Below the pieces are notes generated by a model. It worked only from the letters and a program-made list of their open reading frames with translations. It did no database searches and was not told the origin of the DNA. Source: Thermothielavioides terrestris NRRL 8126 (lineage: Eukaryota > Ascomycota > Sordariomycetes > Sordariales > Chaetomiaceae). From it: a stretch of DNA of 64,000 nucleotides. The stretch is from the NCBI RefSeq assembly GCF_000226115.1, contig NC_016462.1:1674001-1738000 (forward strand), in the 5' to 3' direction. This document shows, piece by piece, positions 20,940 through 32,726 of the stretch; within the stretch, counting starts at the first letter, position 1; every line of letters begins with the position of its first letter. The position numbers and the translations under genes are program-made.

Positions 20940-23900
20940 TATCGCTTAGGAGCACATGCTGTGGTCCGCGCGGAAAACACAGCAGAGCAATCGCATGCTG
21001 TGGACAGGCAATAACCTGGAAGTTAAAGTTGCCGCCCAACTGCTGCCGTCCTTGTCCGGGATGACAGACAGCGTTCTGCGAGATGCAGCAAAAAGGGCTC
21101 CAGCGTACGGAATACACCGAGCTACCCCAGGCAACGTGGTTGAACAATCGAGCAGCCGATGCGAGTCGAATGGATTGATTGACTGCGAGCGAATGATCGA
21201 TTGGGCACCAATAAGTCTATTGGATTTAAGGATCCAAGGGCTCCTGTCAGGGTCAGGGCCGCTCTTTCTTTCTCCCCGGATCCCAAGCGGATGGCCACCT
21301 CGGCACGACGACGGCAGGGCGCAGCTTCCTTTCCTTCCAGGCTCCCCTTCACCCCAGCGCCACGCCAACAATCTGCAGTGGCTAACCTCTCTGTACCTAG
21401 CCCGGTAAGTTACCTAAGTCGACGCCCACAGCGATTCAGCAAGGGTCCCCGTCGTCGACCGTCGACTCGGAGCAAACGACCATGGAAATTAGGATTGTAT
21501 TCTGTCCTTTACGGGTCCGTATATTGTTCCGTGCAAGCCAGTCGGGCCCGAGGGGGTCGGCATCCAGTTATGCCGCAGGAGCCGGCGACAACTCCGGGGA
21601 CCTAACGTTCCTCAACGGCTTCCAGCGCTGTGCGGTTCCTGCGCGTTGTTTGCACTCTTTGGAGCGTCCGGGTCAGCTTGCGCCGTGTGGTCGGCAGCGG
21701 TCCCCTAGCGTCCTGCCGGAGTGGCCCCTGCATTGCAAGGTTCCTTACCACCCAGCAACTCCGAAAAAAACGCGCATTTCGGAAGCCAAACCTTGGAAGA
21801 GATACCCGGTGCAAGCGAGCCCACGAAACCTGAAAGACAACGAAGATGTAAACGAGGTCTTCATACGCCACGCTCTTCGCAGCCTACACAGTCGCTACTT
21901 ATGCCTACAGTCGAGACGGCAGTCGCAGATTGCCCTGCAGCTTGGTACCTACTACACGGTTGTTTGTGTATCTACTGTAGGGGACAGCGAGGTGGGCATG
22001 ATTGGCTGTTGACTCGAGTCAATGTCTCTAAGCAAGTAAGAAGAGTCGTCTCATTTTCCTTCAGAAAAAATTTTGTAGCTTGTTGTTTTCCGTCTGTCGG
22101 CTGAACATGGAGAAGAACAAGGAATAAGGAAGGAAGAAAGAAAGAGGATGAAGTTCGAAGGAGAAGAGAAGAAGGTGAGGAGCGGAACGAAAGGGAAGAG
22201 AACAAGCCGGCCCAAACTTCTGGACACTGGGTGGCTCTGGACGGAACACTCTCTCATACCTGGCCAGACAGTGACATGCACAAAATGCGGGAGAGCTTCT
22301 GCGGAGTATGCACCACGATGTTGTAACTGTCCGTTGCAACGCCGTTGCACCCGTCATGCATGTGCTGGCGCTAGAGACGTTCTGCTGCTTCGGCAGGTCC
22401 ACTCACGGCTCTGCAGCGCCAATCGCAGCGAGACCGACCGACAAGCGCCGTCCAGGGAAGCACACCGCTTTCCTCGTTCTCGTCGAGGGACTTGTTCAGT
22501 CCTGAACTCCGAATTCGACCATTACTGGTCCTCAGCCATGAGTTGTTTGCACTACTCTCTGCGATTGACGCAAGTGTTCACTAACGGACCGAATTGAAGG
22601 CCGGCTTGCGCTCAGAATACCTAAGTATCCTGTAGTGTATTTACAGTACAGTATTCGTGTAAGTTTCATACCCTACACAATAAACGCTACCACGGCCAAA
22701 CTTTAACTGAAGACAGCCTTCACGGGTCTACTTTCACTGCACAAATAGGACTCGGCATGGAGAACGGAGACCCGAGTCCAAACCAGGCTAGCACGGCCTG
22801 AATACGGATTCGGCTGTAATCCGTCCTGTGTTGTAGCTCATAATAGTGTACGGGATAGTGTACGGAATACATAAAATTTACACTATTAACTTATGGTACT
22901 CTGTACTCCGTATCGCGGAGTGCAGTGTAAAGCTGTGGGGAGGTTTCCCCAAGGGCCTGGGCAGTGTCCACCAATTCGGATGTGCTTTAAAAACTGGGGC
23001 TCTAGTCTCACTGCCAATCAGATCACGCAGCAGACAGTGTTTCCTGCGGTCTGACCAGTTGACTTTTTTCCCCTGAATCCCTGCCTCTTCCGGACCCTGC
23101 GAGGCAAGCCAGGCAAGAGGCACATGCAAACCTCCCGTCTGTCCTCTGTCCAGAAAGGCAAATCATGAGAGCCTGGTGTCCAGCAGGATGACATACGTTA
23201 GCTGCTTTGCTCTGCAGCCTATCCATCATCGTGGTACGTGTGAGGATAACTATTATGGAGGGCAGAAAATAGCTGGAAGAGGAGGCGCATGAGCCAGCCG
23301 CAACTGACCCCCTGAGAAGCACCTGCACCAATCTCCGCAGGACCTAACTGCGCACACTCCGGAATACACTAACAACCAGTGGAGCAACGCTTCTCTTCTC
23401 CAGCATGTCCCGCGATCAAATCCGGCATCTGATCAACTGTCCATTCCTGACAACGCCTCAACGCTGCACTTCCCGTTGGTCGGTCCCTCCTACTGAGTCC
23501 CACAACCCCCAATGCCTATGGACACGACGACACGAAACAACCGCACGCAATAACTAACCTTAGCCGGACCCGCCCGTTGCCTCGCAGCGGCTCACGAGAA
23601 CGCAAGACCGCCACCCCCAAGGTCGCGTGTTTTGCAACCCTAGTGCACGACACTAGCGGCGTCGGCAGCAGGGATGTTGTCGTCCACAGTGACTGTGCCC
23701 GGTGCGGGTGGTGCCCCCCTCCGGATGCAACGCTTTATTGCTTGCTATAACTACGTACATGGGACGCGGTGTGGCGTGGCCCTCGCCGAGTCTCGAACCA
23801 AACCCAAGGACTTCTCGATTCCCAAAACTGACTTCGTGTTGTTGTGTTCTGTGTCTCAGGCCGTACCATACCGCGCTTTGCGGACAATTCAAGACCGGTC

Positions 23901-24164
23901 TGGTGTCTCAGACCGATTTCGTCTCTTTTGGCGCCCGCTGAGACGGCACCATTCGAACCCTCAGGGTACAGTATTGTGCACGCCGCTGTGAAAAACAAGG
24001 TTCACAGTGAGAAGTCGAAGCGTCGTCGACCCTTCCTACTAAGTCATCTGGGCCGGAGTATTCTCCGAAACTGTTCGTCCAGATATCATCTGGACCACCC
24101 ACAGCTGCCCTCGCACCAGTTTTCCGCTTGTTGTGGGCTCCATGTTTGCGTGGCCGGCCGGACA
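20940..24164. other. Gene-poor stretch upstream of the RasGEF and 24165 genes
   Basis: 3.2 kb without a supportable gene. It is visibly richer in A/T and in stop codons than the flanking genes. It carries several small perfect inverted repeats, best seen at 22804-22921, and scattered TACAGTA and TACTCCGTA-type motifs. Short open frames on both strands show no family resemblance. It must include the promoter of the RasGEF gene and the promoter and leader of the gene at 24165. Confidence 0.6.
22804..22921. repeat. Cluster of three small perfect inverted repeats
   Basis: Three stem-loops occur within 118 bases. ACGGATT (22804-22810) pairs with AATCCGT (22818-22824). TAATAGTGTA (22841-22850) pairs with TACACTATTA (22879-22888). 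ACTCCG (22905-22910) pairs with CGGAGT (22916-22921). The second arm is also partly duplicated in direct orientation as AGTGTACGGGAT/AGTGTACGGAAT. No coding potential spans them. Confidence 0.8.
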
Positions 24165-25526
24165 ATGCAATACAGAACAAATCACGGCAGGGAGCAGGTC
24201 TCGGCCGCCGCTCGGCAAGGAGGGAGGCAGCGCAAGGCGCCGGCTAAGGTGCCCCAGGGGCACTTCGATCCCGACGAGCTGACCCGTCGGCTATACATGG
24301 TCTTAGCCGAGCAAAAGGCGCAAGCCGAGCGGAAACAGAGGGCCCAGAGGCGCGGTTCAGCACCCTCCTCCACAGGTACGCGGCACCGAGAGGACGCGAA
24401 GCCGGACCGAGAAGGACGGCAGCAACTGGCCGAGCCACGAGCCGACCTCATTACGGAATGGAAGCGGTCCGAGCCGACCAAGCGCAAGCCACCTCACGCG
24501 GCGCTCGCCGTGCCGGCTTCAGACGCCTCGGGGAGCCAGCCGACCCAGTATCACCATGTTCCGAGTCAGGCCGCCAAGCAATTCACGGCAACAGCCACGG
24601 CAGACAACATGCGTGACAGCAGCCTCGTGCACAAGCTGTCAAAACACGCACTGAAATTCCACCTGGAAGGACCCAGGGCAGCCCGCCCGGCAGCAGGCGG
24701 CAGCGGCGGCGGCGGCGGCGGGGAAGAAACGGCGCTCGCGCCGGCCGAGTTGACCCGCGCGCTGCGGCAATCGCAGGCCCAGCACAACAAGCTCCTCGGG
24801 CGCAACCAGTTCCAGCGCACGCGCACCCTGGAGCAAGCCGCGCGGCTCGAGCACGCCCAGCACCAGCAGCAGCTGCAGTCGCCGCGCGAGCACACCTTCG
24901 AAGCCGAGCTCTCCCGCCTGCTGCCGGACGGCCACAAGCCCGCCAGCTGGTGGCACACGCGCCGCAACAGCACCGGCAACACCATCGACCCGGCCGCCAC
25001 CTTCTCCTCCTCGGACACCAGCCGCAGCCAAGCGCACCTCCGGCGCTCGCTGATCGCGCTCGACCCGTTGAAGGACGTGACGTTCGAGGACGTCGTCGCC
25101 GCCACCTCGCCGTCCGCGACCGCCGCCCCACTGCTGGCCGGGGACGGGCGCGAGCACGAACCCGAACTACCGCGGTTCCCGCCGCCCGAGCGGGCGCGCG
25201 CCGACTGGACGCAGAGCGACGACACGGGGCGCAGCAGCGGCGGCGGCAGTGGCGGGGGGTATCACCAACAGCGGGGCGGGCCGAAGCTGCTGCTGCAGCT
25301 GACGCCGCTGCTGCGCAAGGCCGATTCGCTGTGGGCGTTGCGAACCGGCAGGAGGGGCAGTCGGGATTCAGCGGCCGGGGTGGGGTCTGGGGCGGATAAA
25401 GAGGAGGGGAGGAAGGGAGACGGGGAAGGGGGGAAAGGGAATGAGGAGAAGGGGGCGAATGAGTCGCCTATTAGTAGTCCCAGGACGGCGGGGAGAGGGT
25501 CTTTTTTTGCCAAGTTCAAACGTTAG
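24165..25526 (+). CDS. Uncharacterised, mostly disordered protein
   Basis: The open frame extends upstream to 23844, but the ATG at 24165 (MQYRTNHGREQ) is preferred because the residues before it look like untranslated sequence. That gives 453 residues. I do not recognise a named domain. A charged helical segment near the N-terminus (HFDPDELTRRLYMVLAEQKAQAERK) looks conserved and would be the place to look for homologues. A second helical region follows, with ELTRALRQSQAQHNKLLGRNQFQRTRTLEQAARLEHAQ. The rest is Gly/Ser/Arg-rich, ending in a basic GRGSFFAKFKR. The composition shows strong third-position GC, like its coding neighbours, which supports it as a real gene. It is convergent with the HIT-finger gene. 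Confidence 0.65.
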   Translation: MQYRTNHGREQVSAAARQGGRQRKAPAKVPQGHFDPDELTRRLYMVLAEQKAQAERKQRAQRRGSAPSSTGTRHREDAKPDREGRQQLAEPRADLITEWKRSEPTKRKPPHAALAVPASDASGSQPTQYHHVPSQAAKQFTATATADNMRDSSLVHKLSKHALKFHLEGPRAARPAAGGSGGGGGGEETALAPAELTRALRQSQAQHNKLLGRNQFQRTRTLEQAARLEHAQHQQQLQSPREHTFEAELSRLLPDGHKPASWWHTRRNSTGNTIDPAATFSSSDTSRSQAHLRRSLIALDPLKDVTFEDVVAATSPSATAAPLLAGDGREHEPELPRFPPPERARADWTQSDDTGRSSGGGSGGGYHQQRGGPKLLLQLTPLLRKADSLWALRTGRRGSRDSAAGVGSGADKEEGRKGDGEGGKGNEEKGANESPISSPRTAGRGSFFAKFKR

Positions 25527-25839
25527 CTTCGAAGGAGCGGGTGAGGCCGTGGGTGGTCTTACCTGGTTGCTTTGCAGCTGTATGTTTATAGTAATGATAA
25601 TGATATGGAATGGCATGAGGAGGAGCATGTCCGCTGCTGCGGCCGTGTTTCCTCCCACGGAAGCCATCTCTTCTCCAGGTGGCATCTGCTCTTCGAGGCC
25701 TCGCCAAGTCCCAAACGACATCCCTCTCACCCATGCAAATGCACTTAGACATGCACTCATGCCCTCACTCACGCCCTCACTCACGCACGCACGCAGACAC
25801 ACACAAGTAGCCCAAACACACTCACTCTCCGTCCTAAAC
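25527..25839. other. Convergent 3' spacer
   Basis: 313 bases between the stop codons of the 24165 gene and the HIT-finger gene. It contains a run of CACTCACGC/CACACAC-type simple sequence (about 25764-25825) and no gene. Confidence 0.6.
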
Positions 25840-26699
25840 TCAGCCCCCCTCCTCCCTCATCAACCGCGCAATAGCCCTCGTTTCCTCCGCCAGCACCTCC
25901 TCCCTGACCAACTCAACCACCTCCCCGCCACCTCTCCCGCCTTGCCCCTCTTCCTTCTTCGACAGCAGGAACCGCACCAGATCACAGAACTCTCGCACGC
26001 CGTCGCCCGTGTCGCTCGGGTCCGTCCGCGCCCTGCGCAGCGCCTCGGCGCCCCGCCGCAGCCCCACGTCCCGGGTCCAGGGCTGCTGGTGCTGCTGCTG
26101 TCTGTGTCGCGGCATGTTGCCGCGGAGGGAGGGGAACTTGGAGAAGGGGTCTCCAGCGGCGTCCGCCTGCGGCGGTGGGAGGGTCGTCTCTTGAATGCGG
26201 GCTAGCGCGGCCGGCAGCGAGGGGTATTTGTTGAAGAGCCGCTGGAAGGTGTCGCGGTGGTCGAGGAGGATGCTGTAAGGGTCTTCTTTTTGTTCTTGCG
26301 ACTGGGGGTTTGAGGGGTTGTTGGCGTTGGTGGCGGTGGCAGAAGGCTCGGGTTTGGGGAGGTCGGGCGGATGGTTCTCTTTGTGTTGCTTGTTACAGGC
26401 CACGGAGCAGCTGAGTTGTAGAGAAGGAGATGGTTAGAGAGAATGACCGCAAAGGGGTTGTGAGACGGGCTGACGTGCTATGGCATGGAGCACCGCGGGC
26501 ATTTGTACTTGCCCGGGTTCGCGCCGCATACGACGCAAAGCTTGGGCTCGGGTCTTTTCTGTGGGGGCGACGGCTCGGCATTCGAACCCGGATCTGCGGT
26601 GGAATCAATTGTTCGCGGCGCGGTCGGCTCGGGTGAAACGGCATTGGGCATGGTTGATTGCACAGCAGGCCCGGGGGCGTCGCTTTCGGCGGTCGACAT
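25840..26699 (-). CDS. hit1: zf-HIT protein, Hit1/ZNHIT3-like (box C/D snoRNP assembly)
   Basis: Exon 1 is 26699-26479 and exon 2 is 26410-25840 (263 residues). The zinc-finger HIT domain sits about residues 52-85: CVVC, then KYKCPRC, then PYCSVAC, then H...H. Reading PYCSVAC requires an intron 26478-26411 that begins with GC, not GT (Tyr codon split TA/C), with a CTCTAACC branch and CTCAG acceptor. The only in-frame GT donor (26484/26483) would delete five residues, including a zinc-ligand Cys. After the finger come a helical region (DPYSILLDHRDTFQRLFNKYPSLPAALARIQ) and an EFCDLVRFLL/ARLMREE tail, as in Hit1-type proteins. Hit1 stabilises Rsa1 for Nop58 loading in C/D snoRNP biogenesis. It is divergent from nfu1. 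Confidence 0.82.
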
Positions 26700-27293
26700 G
26701 GCGCCGTTAGTGTCGTTGGCAGTCTGCACGCCCAGTGTTTGTTTCTATGGAGTGTTCCGGTAGGTCGACGAAAAACACTCTGCTGCTGGAGCAGGAGGAT
26801 GCGAAGTGGGATGGATGTTACACAGGGTCGGCGCCAATTGGACGGGAACCTATCAGTTCGGGTCGGTTCGGCTGGGCCCGAGCTGGCAGGCCGAACGGAA
26901 CGATAACAACGATCGTTGTGATCTCACTCAAGAGCTAATCGCGTCCTGCAGGTGATCCAGCTACCCGGGTCAAAGGGCTTGCATGCGTTTCCAATGGCCC
27001 GACAGCTTGGCGGAGACGGCGTTGTCCAGTGACGTGTCGTGTAAAGCAGATTCTCAGGGTCCTTGACAGAAATTTAGGTTGCCAAGCCAGCTATGACGCA
27101 ACAAGCTTGGTGGGGCGCAAGCGAGTTGATCGGAATTGTACGGATAATGCATGGTTTGTCAGCCTGTTGGCTTTGCGGCAATGTTCGGCAGCTCCACGGC
27201 ATGTTTGCTTCTTTGGGCCTTTTTCCTTCTTCTCCCGATTAACTGCACTGCTTGCAACGCACTCCAGTTCAAACTTGTTACGAGGCATTCACA
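26700..27293. promoter_or_regulatory. Divergent promoter region of hit1 and nfu1
   Basis: 594 bases between two divergent start codons. No gene and no clear repeats are seen. No TATA box is recognised. Confidence 0.5.
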
Positions 27294-28349
27294 ATGCCTT
27301 CAACCAAGCTTCTCCGGGGATTTGCGCCTCTGGCGTCCCAATCCGCCCGGCCAGCCAAACGACCCGTGACATGTCTCCGGCTGCGGCAAGCAGCCGCCAC
27401 TAGACAAGCACACACCGGCACCGGCGCCGGCGCTGTCACTGGTGCGCGCCTCCCCTCGAGCACAGCGACCCTGCGACCGCGGCTCCCACCCACCCAGCAA
27501 CCATGGACCCTCCTCTCCCGGACCTCCCGCCGCACAATCTTCATCCAGACCGAGAACACGCCGAACCCAGACGCGCTCAAGTTCCTCCCCAACCACCGTG
27601 TTCTGCCGGAGGGCCTCAGCACGCCCTTCGTCGAGTACCTGTCGCCGCGGTCGACGATCTCGCCGCCGTACCCGTCGCCGCTGGCCGCGCAGCTCCTGAA
27701 CATCGACGGCGTGACGTCGGTCTTCTACGGCGCCGACTTCATCACGGTCACCAAGGCCGCCGACGCGAACTGGGCGCACATCCGGCCCGAGGTGTTCGCG
27801 CTCATCACCGAGGCCATCACGTCCGGGCAGCCCATCGTCACCGTGGCGGAGCGCAAGGAAGGGGCCGCGGCCGCGGCGGAGGGCCGGGCGGACGACGTCG
27901 CCGAGCGGGACAGCCTCAGCTACGACGAGAACGACAGCGAGGTGGTCGGCATGATAAAGGAGCTGCTTGAGACGCGGGTGCGGCCGGCGATTCAGGAGGA
28001 CGGTGGGGATGTTGAGTTTAGGGGCTTTGAGGATGGGTATGTGATGCTGAAGCTGAGGGGCGCATGCCGGACGTGCGATTCGAGCACCGTGACGCTGAAG
28101 AATGGGATTGAGGGCATGCTGATGCACTATGTGAGTTCGCCACTGCTATGAATTCGTTTCCCAAACGGGATCGTGTTGTTGACCACGTCACAGATCGAAG
28201 AGGTGAAGGGGGTCCACCAAATTTTGGACCAGGAGGAGGAGATGGCGATGAAGGAGTTCGCCAAGTTCGAGGAAAAGCTCAGGGCGCAGAAGGGCGAAGT
28301 GCCCCCTTCTACCGTTGGGAAAGACTCCCTGGATAGAGTCCCTAGCTAA
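27294..28349 (+). CDS. nfu1: Mitochondrial iron-sulfur scaffold/carrier Nfu1
   Basis: Exons 27294-28130 and 28194-28349 (330 residues). The intron is 28131-28193 with a GTGAGT donor, TTGACC branch and CAG acceptor. The first about 80 residues are Arg/Ser/Ala-rich without acidic residues, a mitochondrial presequence. The Nfu N-domain follows, with IFIQTENTPNPDALKFLP and VTSVFYGADFITVTK. The NifU-like C-domain then has VGMIKELLETRVRPAIQEDGGDV and the cluster-binding CxxC in GACRTCDSS (Cys 258 and 261). After the splice come IEEVKGV and an acidic, Lys-rich C-terminal tail. Nfu1 passes 4Fe-4S clusters to lipoate synthase and respiratory enzymes in the matrix. The ATG at 27294 is preferred over an in-frame ATG-less extension upstream because the presequence begins there. 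Confidence 0.92.
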
Positions 28350-31300
28350 GAGTTACCTTCCTGGCTGGCGGATCATTGTGGGCTGCAGTGGCAAGGAAAC
28401 TAGGCTTGGAGGCTTGGCCTGTTGTTGCGGCGCGGTTTAAGGATTACAAAGATTCTCTAGAAGCTTTTTTTCTTTCCCCTCAAAGAGCCCCCTCAATGTA
28501 CATATTGAATGACTTGAACAGTCACTCGAGTACCCACCATGCTGTGGGCTGATTTCGCCGCAAAGTATCCATGGATGACACGACACTGGTGGATAGGTAG
28601 GCAATTATCAGCTGTTGACAGACAATTATGCTGGTAGACCCGGTCGGCCAAGAGGTGCCGCAAAGCAGGCTCACGTGTGTCCTACAGGCGTCGTCATTTT
28701 GCGGCAAGACCTAGACAATGCAAGTTCTGGAGCATCGTCGTTTTGCCACTCGGTGTGTCAACGCCGCGCAAGTATCCGTATATGCGGTACGTTACTTGTG
28801 CATCAGGCATGGATGCTGCCTTGGCATGCCCAGGTCTCGAATGCTCATCTTGGCCGCCACGAGAGCAGAGAATGACAAGGATGACGCTCGGTCGAATGCT
28901 ATTGCATACCTGACATACATTGTCGATGGGCCAACGGCCAGAGTCGCTCAGCGTGACCCTGCAAAGTGCATACACTCAACCGGTCAACACCATCTTTATA
29001 CCGACAAACACCATAGGTCGGCACCGCCCTCCTCATGGCTTTCGTTGCATCAGCGTACGGGATGACTTCGAAGCGAATGACACGCAACCGGCATGAAGCA
29101 ATGTATCCTCCAATAGAGCCGCTGACCAGATTTGACACAATACCGGGGTGCCTACCGCTTTATGGCGAGGTAGGTCAGGTCCTTGCAATGTCACAGGAGG
29201 CTCGAGCTCACAGGCTGGAGCTACCTTACCTACCCTATCCCCGGAGGAAGCGGGGAGAAGGCGAGTAAACAGAGCCGGAGGACAGAAAAAGGCAAGTTGA
29301 AGCCCGGAAGTGTGACCGTCAGCCGTCAGAGGACAGAAGTCAGTTGGCCGTCAGGTACTGTGGCACTTAGGTACTGATCTGATTTAGGATTGATACGAAT
29401 GGTGAGAAATTGTGCTCAAAATCTGTTGCTCCGTTAAGTAGGCAGGCAGTGGCTTCATTCGGGGGGTTTGGTGAAGCCACAGACTCCAACTCGTCAGCGT
29501 TTGGTCAGGACGTTGGAGCTCATCAGGGCTTGCCCGCCGTTTGCCGACTGCGCTCCACATTGGGTCCAGACGTACATAGATCGGAGGATCGTTGAGAATC
29601 CGGGGGAAAAGTGTACATACATCAAGCGCCTGGGGGGCAAGTATTTCTGCGCACATCGCACACTCGCATCAAGAGCCTCGGAGCAGAGATCTCCAGGCCG
29701 AGCCAGGCGGAGCTGCGCATTGAACGTCTGCGGAATACCCCGTGCCGCTGGTAAGAGGGGGAACCCGGAATATTTGGGGTCAAATTCGATCGATCGCGGA
29801 CTGCTCTGTTACTTGATCGGAGGGATGCCGCCGGAGATGGCAAATGAGGGGCATACCTCCAAGACAATGAGGGGAAGTCGCCTGGATTTAGGCTGATGAA
29901 TGTGCCGTTCTTGAGGTATCCTGCACCATCTCGAAGTCTCCGTTAACGTCTGATCTCGGCATGACATAACGCCACATGGCTCAAGGCCGTTGGCGTTGGA
30001 CCGTGCTGACGGAGCGAGGGCTCTTGACTCCGAATGGTCAAATAATGATCGGTAGATGACGCTGCCTGCCCGGTACACTTATGCTGGTTTACTCTGGTGG
30101 GGGAGCTTAGACGAGGGTTATAACTTCCAGCTCTTACCTTCCACAGGGCATGATCCAATGCAGTATAACAGTGATGAATCACAGCTCGTTTGTGTCTTCG
30201 CGAGAACCTCCACCGATGGCCCACCCAAGCCTCCCGGAGCCGAGGCCGATGGACCGTGCGCGCTGAGCCACATCGTGTGACCGCGAGGGTTACCACTTGC
30301 ACCGATGTGTCGACGATGATGGTGGTCCAGCCGAGAGCGACCTCAACCGGCCCCGAGCGACCGATTAACATGAGCCGTTGAGGATGGCGCGAGTCTCTCT
30401 TTCTTTGAAGACTTCATCGGGCTGCAGAGTCGCGATGGTGCGGTTTCATCGCAGACGCGATGTTCCTTTTTCTCCCTAACACACTGCCATGATGCATCTC
30501 GCAGGGACGGAAAAGCAGTCTGTGTGCATACAGCCCTTCAACGAACGGGCTGTGCTATCCTGTCTACTCCGTCGAACGGCACGCCTTGAGAGCCGGTGAG
30601 GTCTGTCGAGGTCGTGTGAGTGCGAAGAGCCACTGAGATCGGTGGACCAGACTCCCTGCAAGCTGCACCAGCCAACCGCTTCCGGCGGGCTGCAGGTCGG
30701 GGAAACATGCATGAGTGAAGAATCATGCACGGGGGAGGCGGGCGCGGAACTCCCTTCGAAAAGGACGGTCATAGGGCGGCGCAAGGGATGCAAGAGGATA
30801 TCCGTCGCGAATCTCAATGCTCGAGGCTCGAGAAAGCTTGAATGGCAAGAATAGTCAGCAGAGAAGCGGGAAACCTGCTCCTGCGCTCCCTTCTTCTCTT
30901 GTAAGGTCGTCTAACATCTCGAACGCGGACTGCTGCATCAGGTTTGGTTTTGTGCTCGGTTGGCTCTCTTCTTGACCGACTACCTACCAGGTAGGTAGGG
31001 AAGGGGCCGCCAGGGCGTGCAGCCAGAGCGTTGCACACGGGAAGCCCATCCACAAGCCCCTCCTTCCCCGCCCCAGATTTCGGCGAACCTGGGGCCTCTA
31101 ATTGTGGTGAGTGGGCAGGGATCAGGGGCTACACGCACACTATGTATATTTTCCTAGTCCTCCACACAATACAGAGTAGTGTACAGTGCGCACTAATCCG
31201 CACAAGACAGAAGAGCGCTGCCAAGCTGGCATCTCATGATCTTAAGGACTCGGGATAGCCTGCCAGTTATGTCACGTCTTGACTCTCAGAGCGACCTGGC

Positions 31301-32534
31301 GAACTTGACCACCTCCTAGCGGTTTTGACTATCAAGATTGTTGCGCTACCGCAGTACGCCAGTACAGTCACCGGAAGTCAGGTGAGGCCATGTAAGTTAT
31401 CCACGTATACGAACTACTGTGTATTACCTGATCTACAGTATTCCGTAGAGGTATGGATTAATCGGGGTAGGATGGGAACACAGCTTCCCATGCCCACCGT
31501 CGTAGGCTCCCGAGGTAAGTGTACTGTGGTAGAACGACTCCCGAAAACTGCAACATCAACGCCGATCCTGCACTTGCATTATGGCGCCTTCATTTACAAT
31601 GTCGCCATCTTCATCGGCTCCCCAGTGCCCTTGCTGGCATCGATGAAGCCCTACAGTCACCAAGATTTGCCGTTTTCGGGAGCGCCCGAGGTTCACGATG
31701 TGTACTGCTTCACTGCCAGCGGAGAAAAGCATAATGAAGGGTTGAGATCAGCATAGTGCGAGGAATTCCGCACCACACAGTGGCTTTGCATAGGGAGTAA
31801 AATTTCCAGGGCTCGTACGATACCTAGTTCGGTGCCTCCGCACCTTCCTCGCTCCGCACCTTACTCGAAATTGTTGTACTGTGGTAATCGGGGCCGCATG
31901 TAAGGATGCATCGAACACCAGCACAGAAATCTTTCATCAGCAAATGCGCACTCTTCCATGGTTTCTGCGTCCCCACACCGACGTGCTGCTTTCGCCCCTG
32001 CATCCGCTCCCGAACACTCTTCCTGGGGGTGGACCCAATTTCGCATAACCCCCCAACCCAGCCCACTGTTAGTTAGGTCATTGTCCTTTTGTGGCACCAG
32101 GGTATCCCCCGTGGCTCTTCTGCGCAACTGACACTGTACGTTAAAGTTCGACTTGGAGACAGACAAAAGACGACCGCTCACGAGACTCTCTCGCCTCACG
32201 CAAGTCGCCTGGTGCTTCGACATTCTGCTTGGAGCCCAGTCCGCCAAACCAGCAGACATCACCATCGCACTTTCTGTCTTTCTGGGATAATCCTTTTAAA
32301 CTTCATCCCTTCTCCAACCTTTGCCACGGCATCGATGCATCTAGCACTTGGGCCCGGCTTCGGTTAGCTTGCCAGACCTGAACCGGGGCCCAGCCACTAG
32401 CAAGCAGCGTGCCACACTTCCCCAGCTTTCCCCGCTCACACCTCGACGCTCCGGTCCTGTGTGGTTAAAGCACAGGCACGCTGACCTTCGCGCCTCCATC
32501 CTCGTTGAGCCTCCTCATATCTTGAGGCGACCTT

Positions 32535-32561
32535 TCCTCCTCCTCCTCCTCCTCCTCCTCC
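32535..32561 (+). repeat. (TCC)9 microsatellite
   Basis: Nine TCC units in the probable leader or promoter of the PSP1-domain gene; polypyrimidine on the coding strand. Confidence 0.85.
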
Positions 32562-32681
32562 ATCTCTACACGTCCTCCCCTCCATCCTCCCGTCCCGTAC
32601 TCTGACAACTCCGGAGACGCGCACCTGTCAGTCTGCCCGAACAACTCCGTGCATGATCGAACACGGTGCCGGCCAGCGACA

Positions 32682-32726
32682 CGCGATCTGCCATCCGCGA
32701 TCCGCGATTCGCGACCTGCGATCTGT
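32682..32726. repeat. Degenerate short tandem repeats of CGCGATC type
   Basis: Four to five overlapping imperfect copies of a CGCGATYTG/CCGCGATTCG unit lie in tandem. They also contain small palindromes (ATCCGCGAT, CGCGATTCGCG). Non-coding, about 720 bases before the PSP1-domain start codon. Confidence 0.6.
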
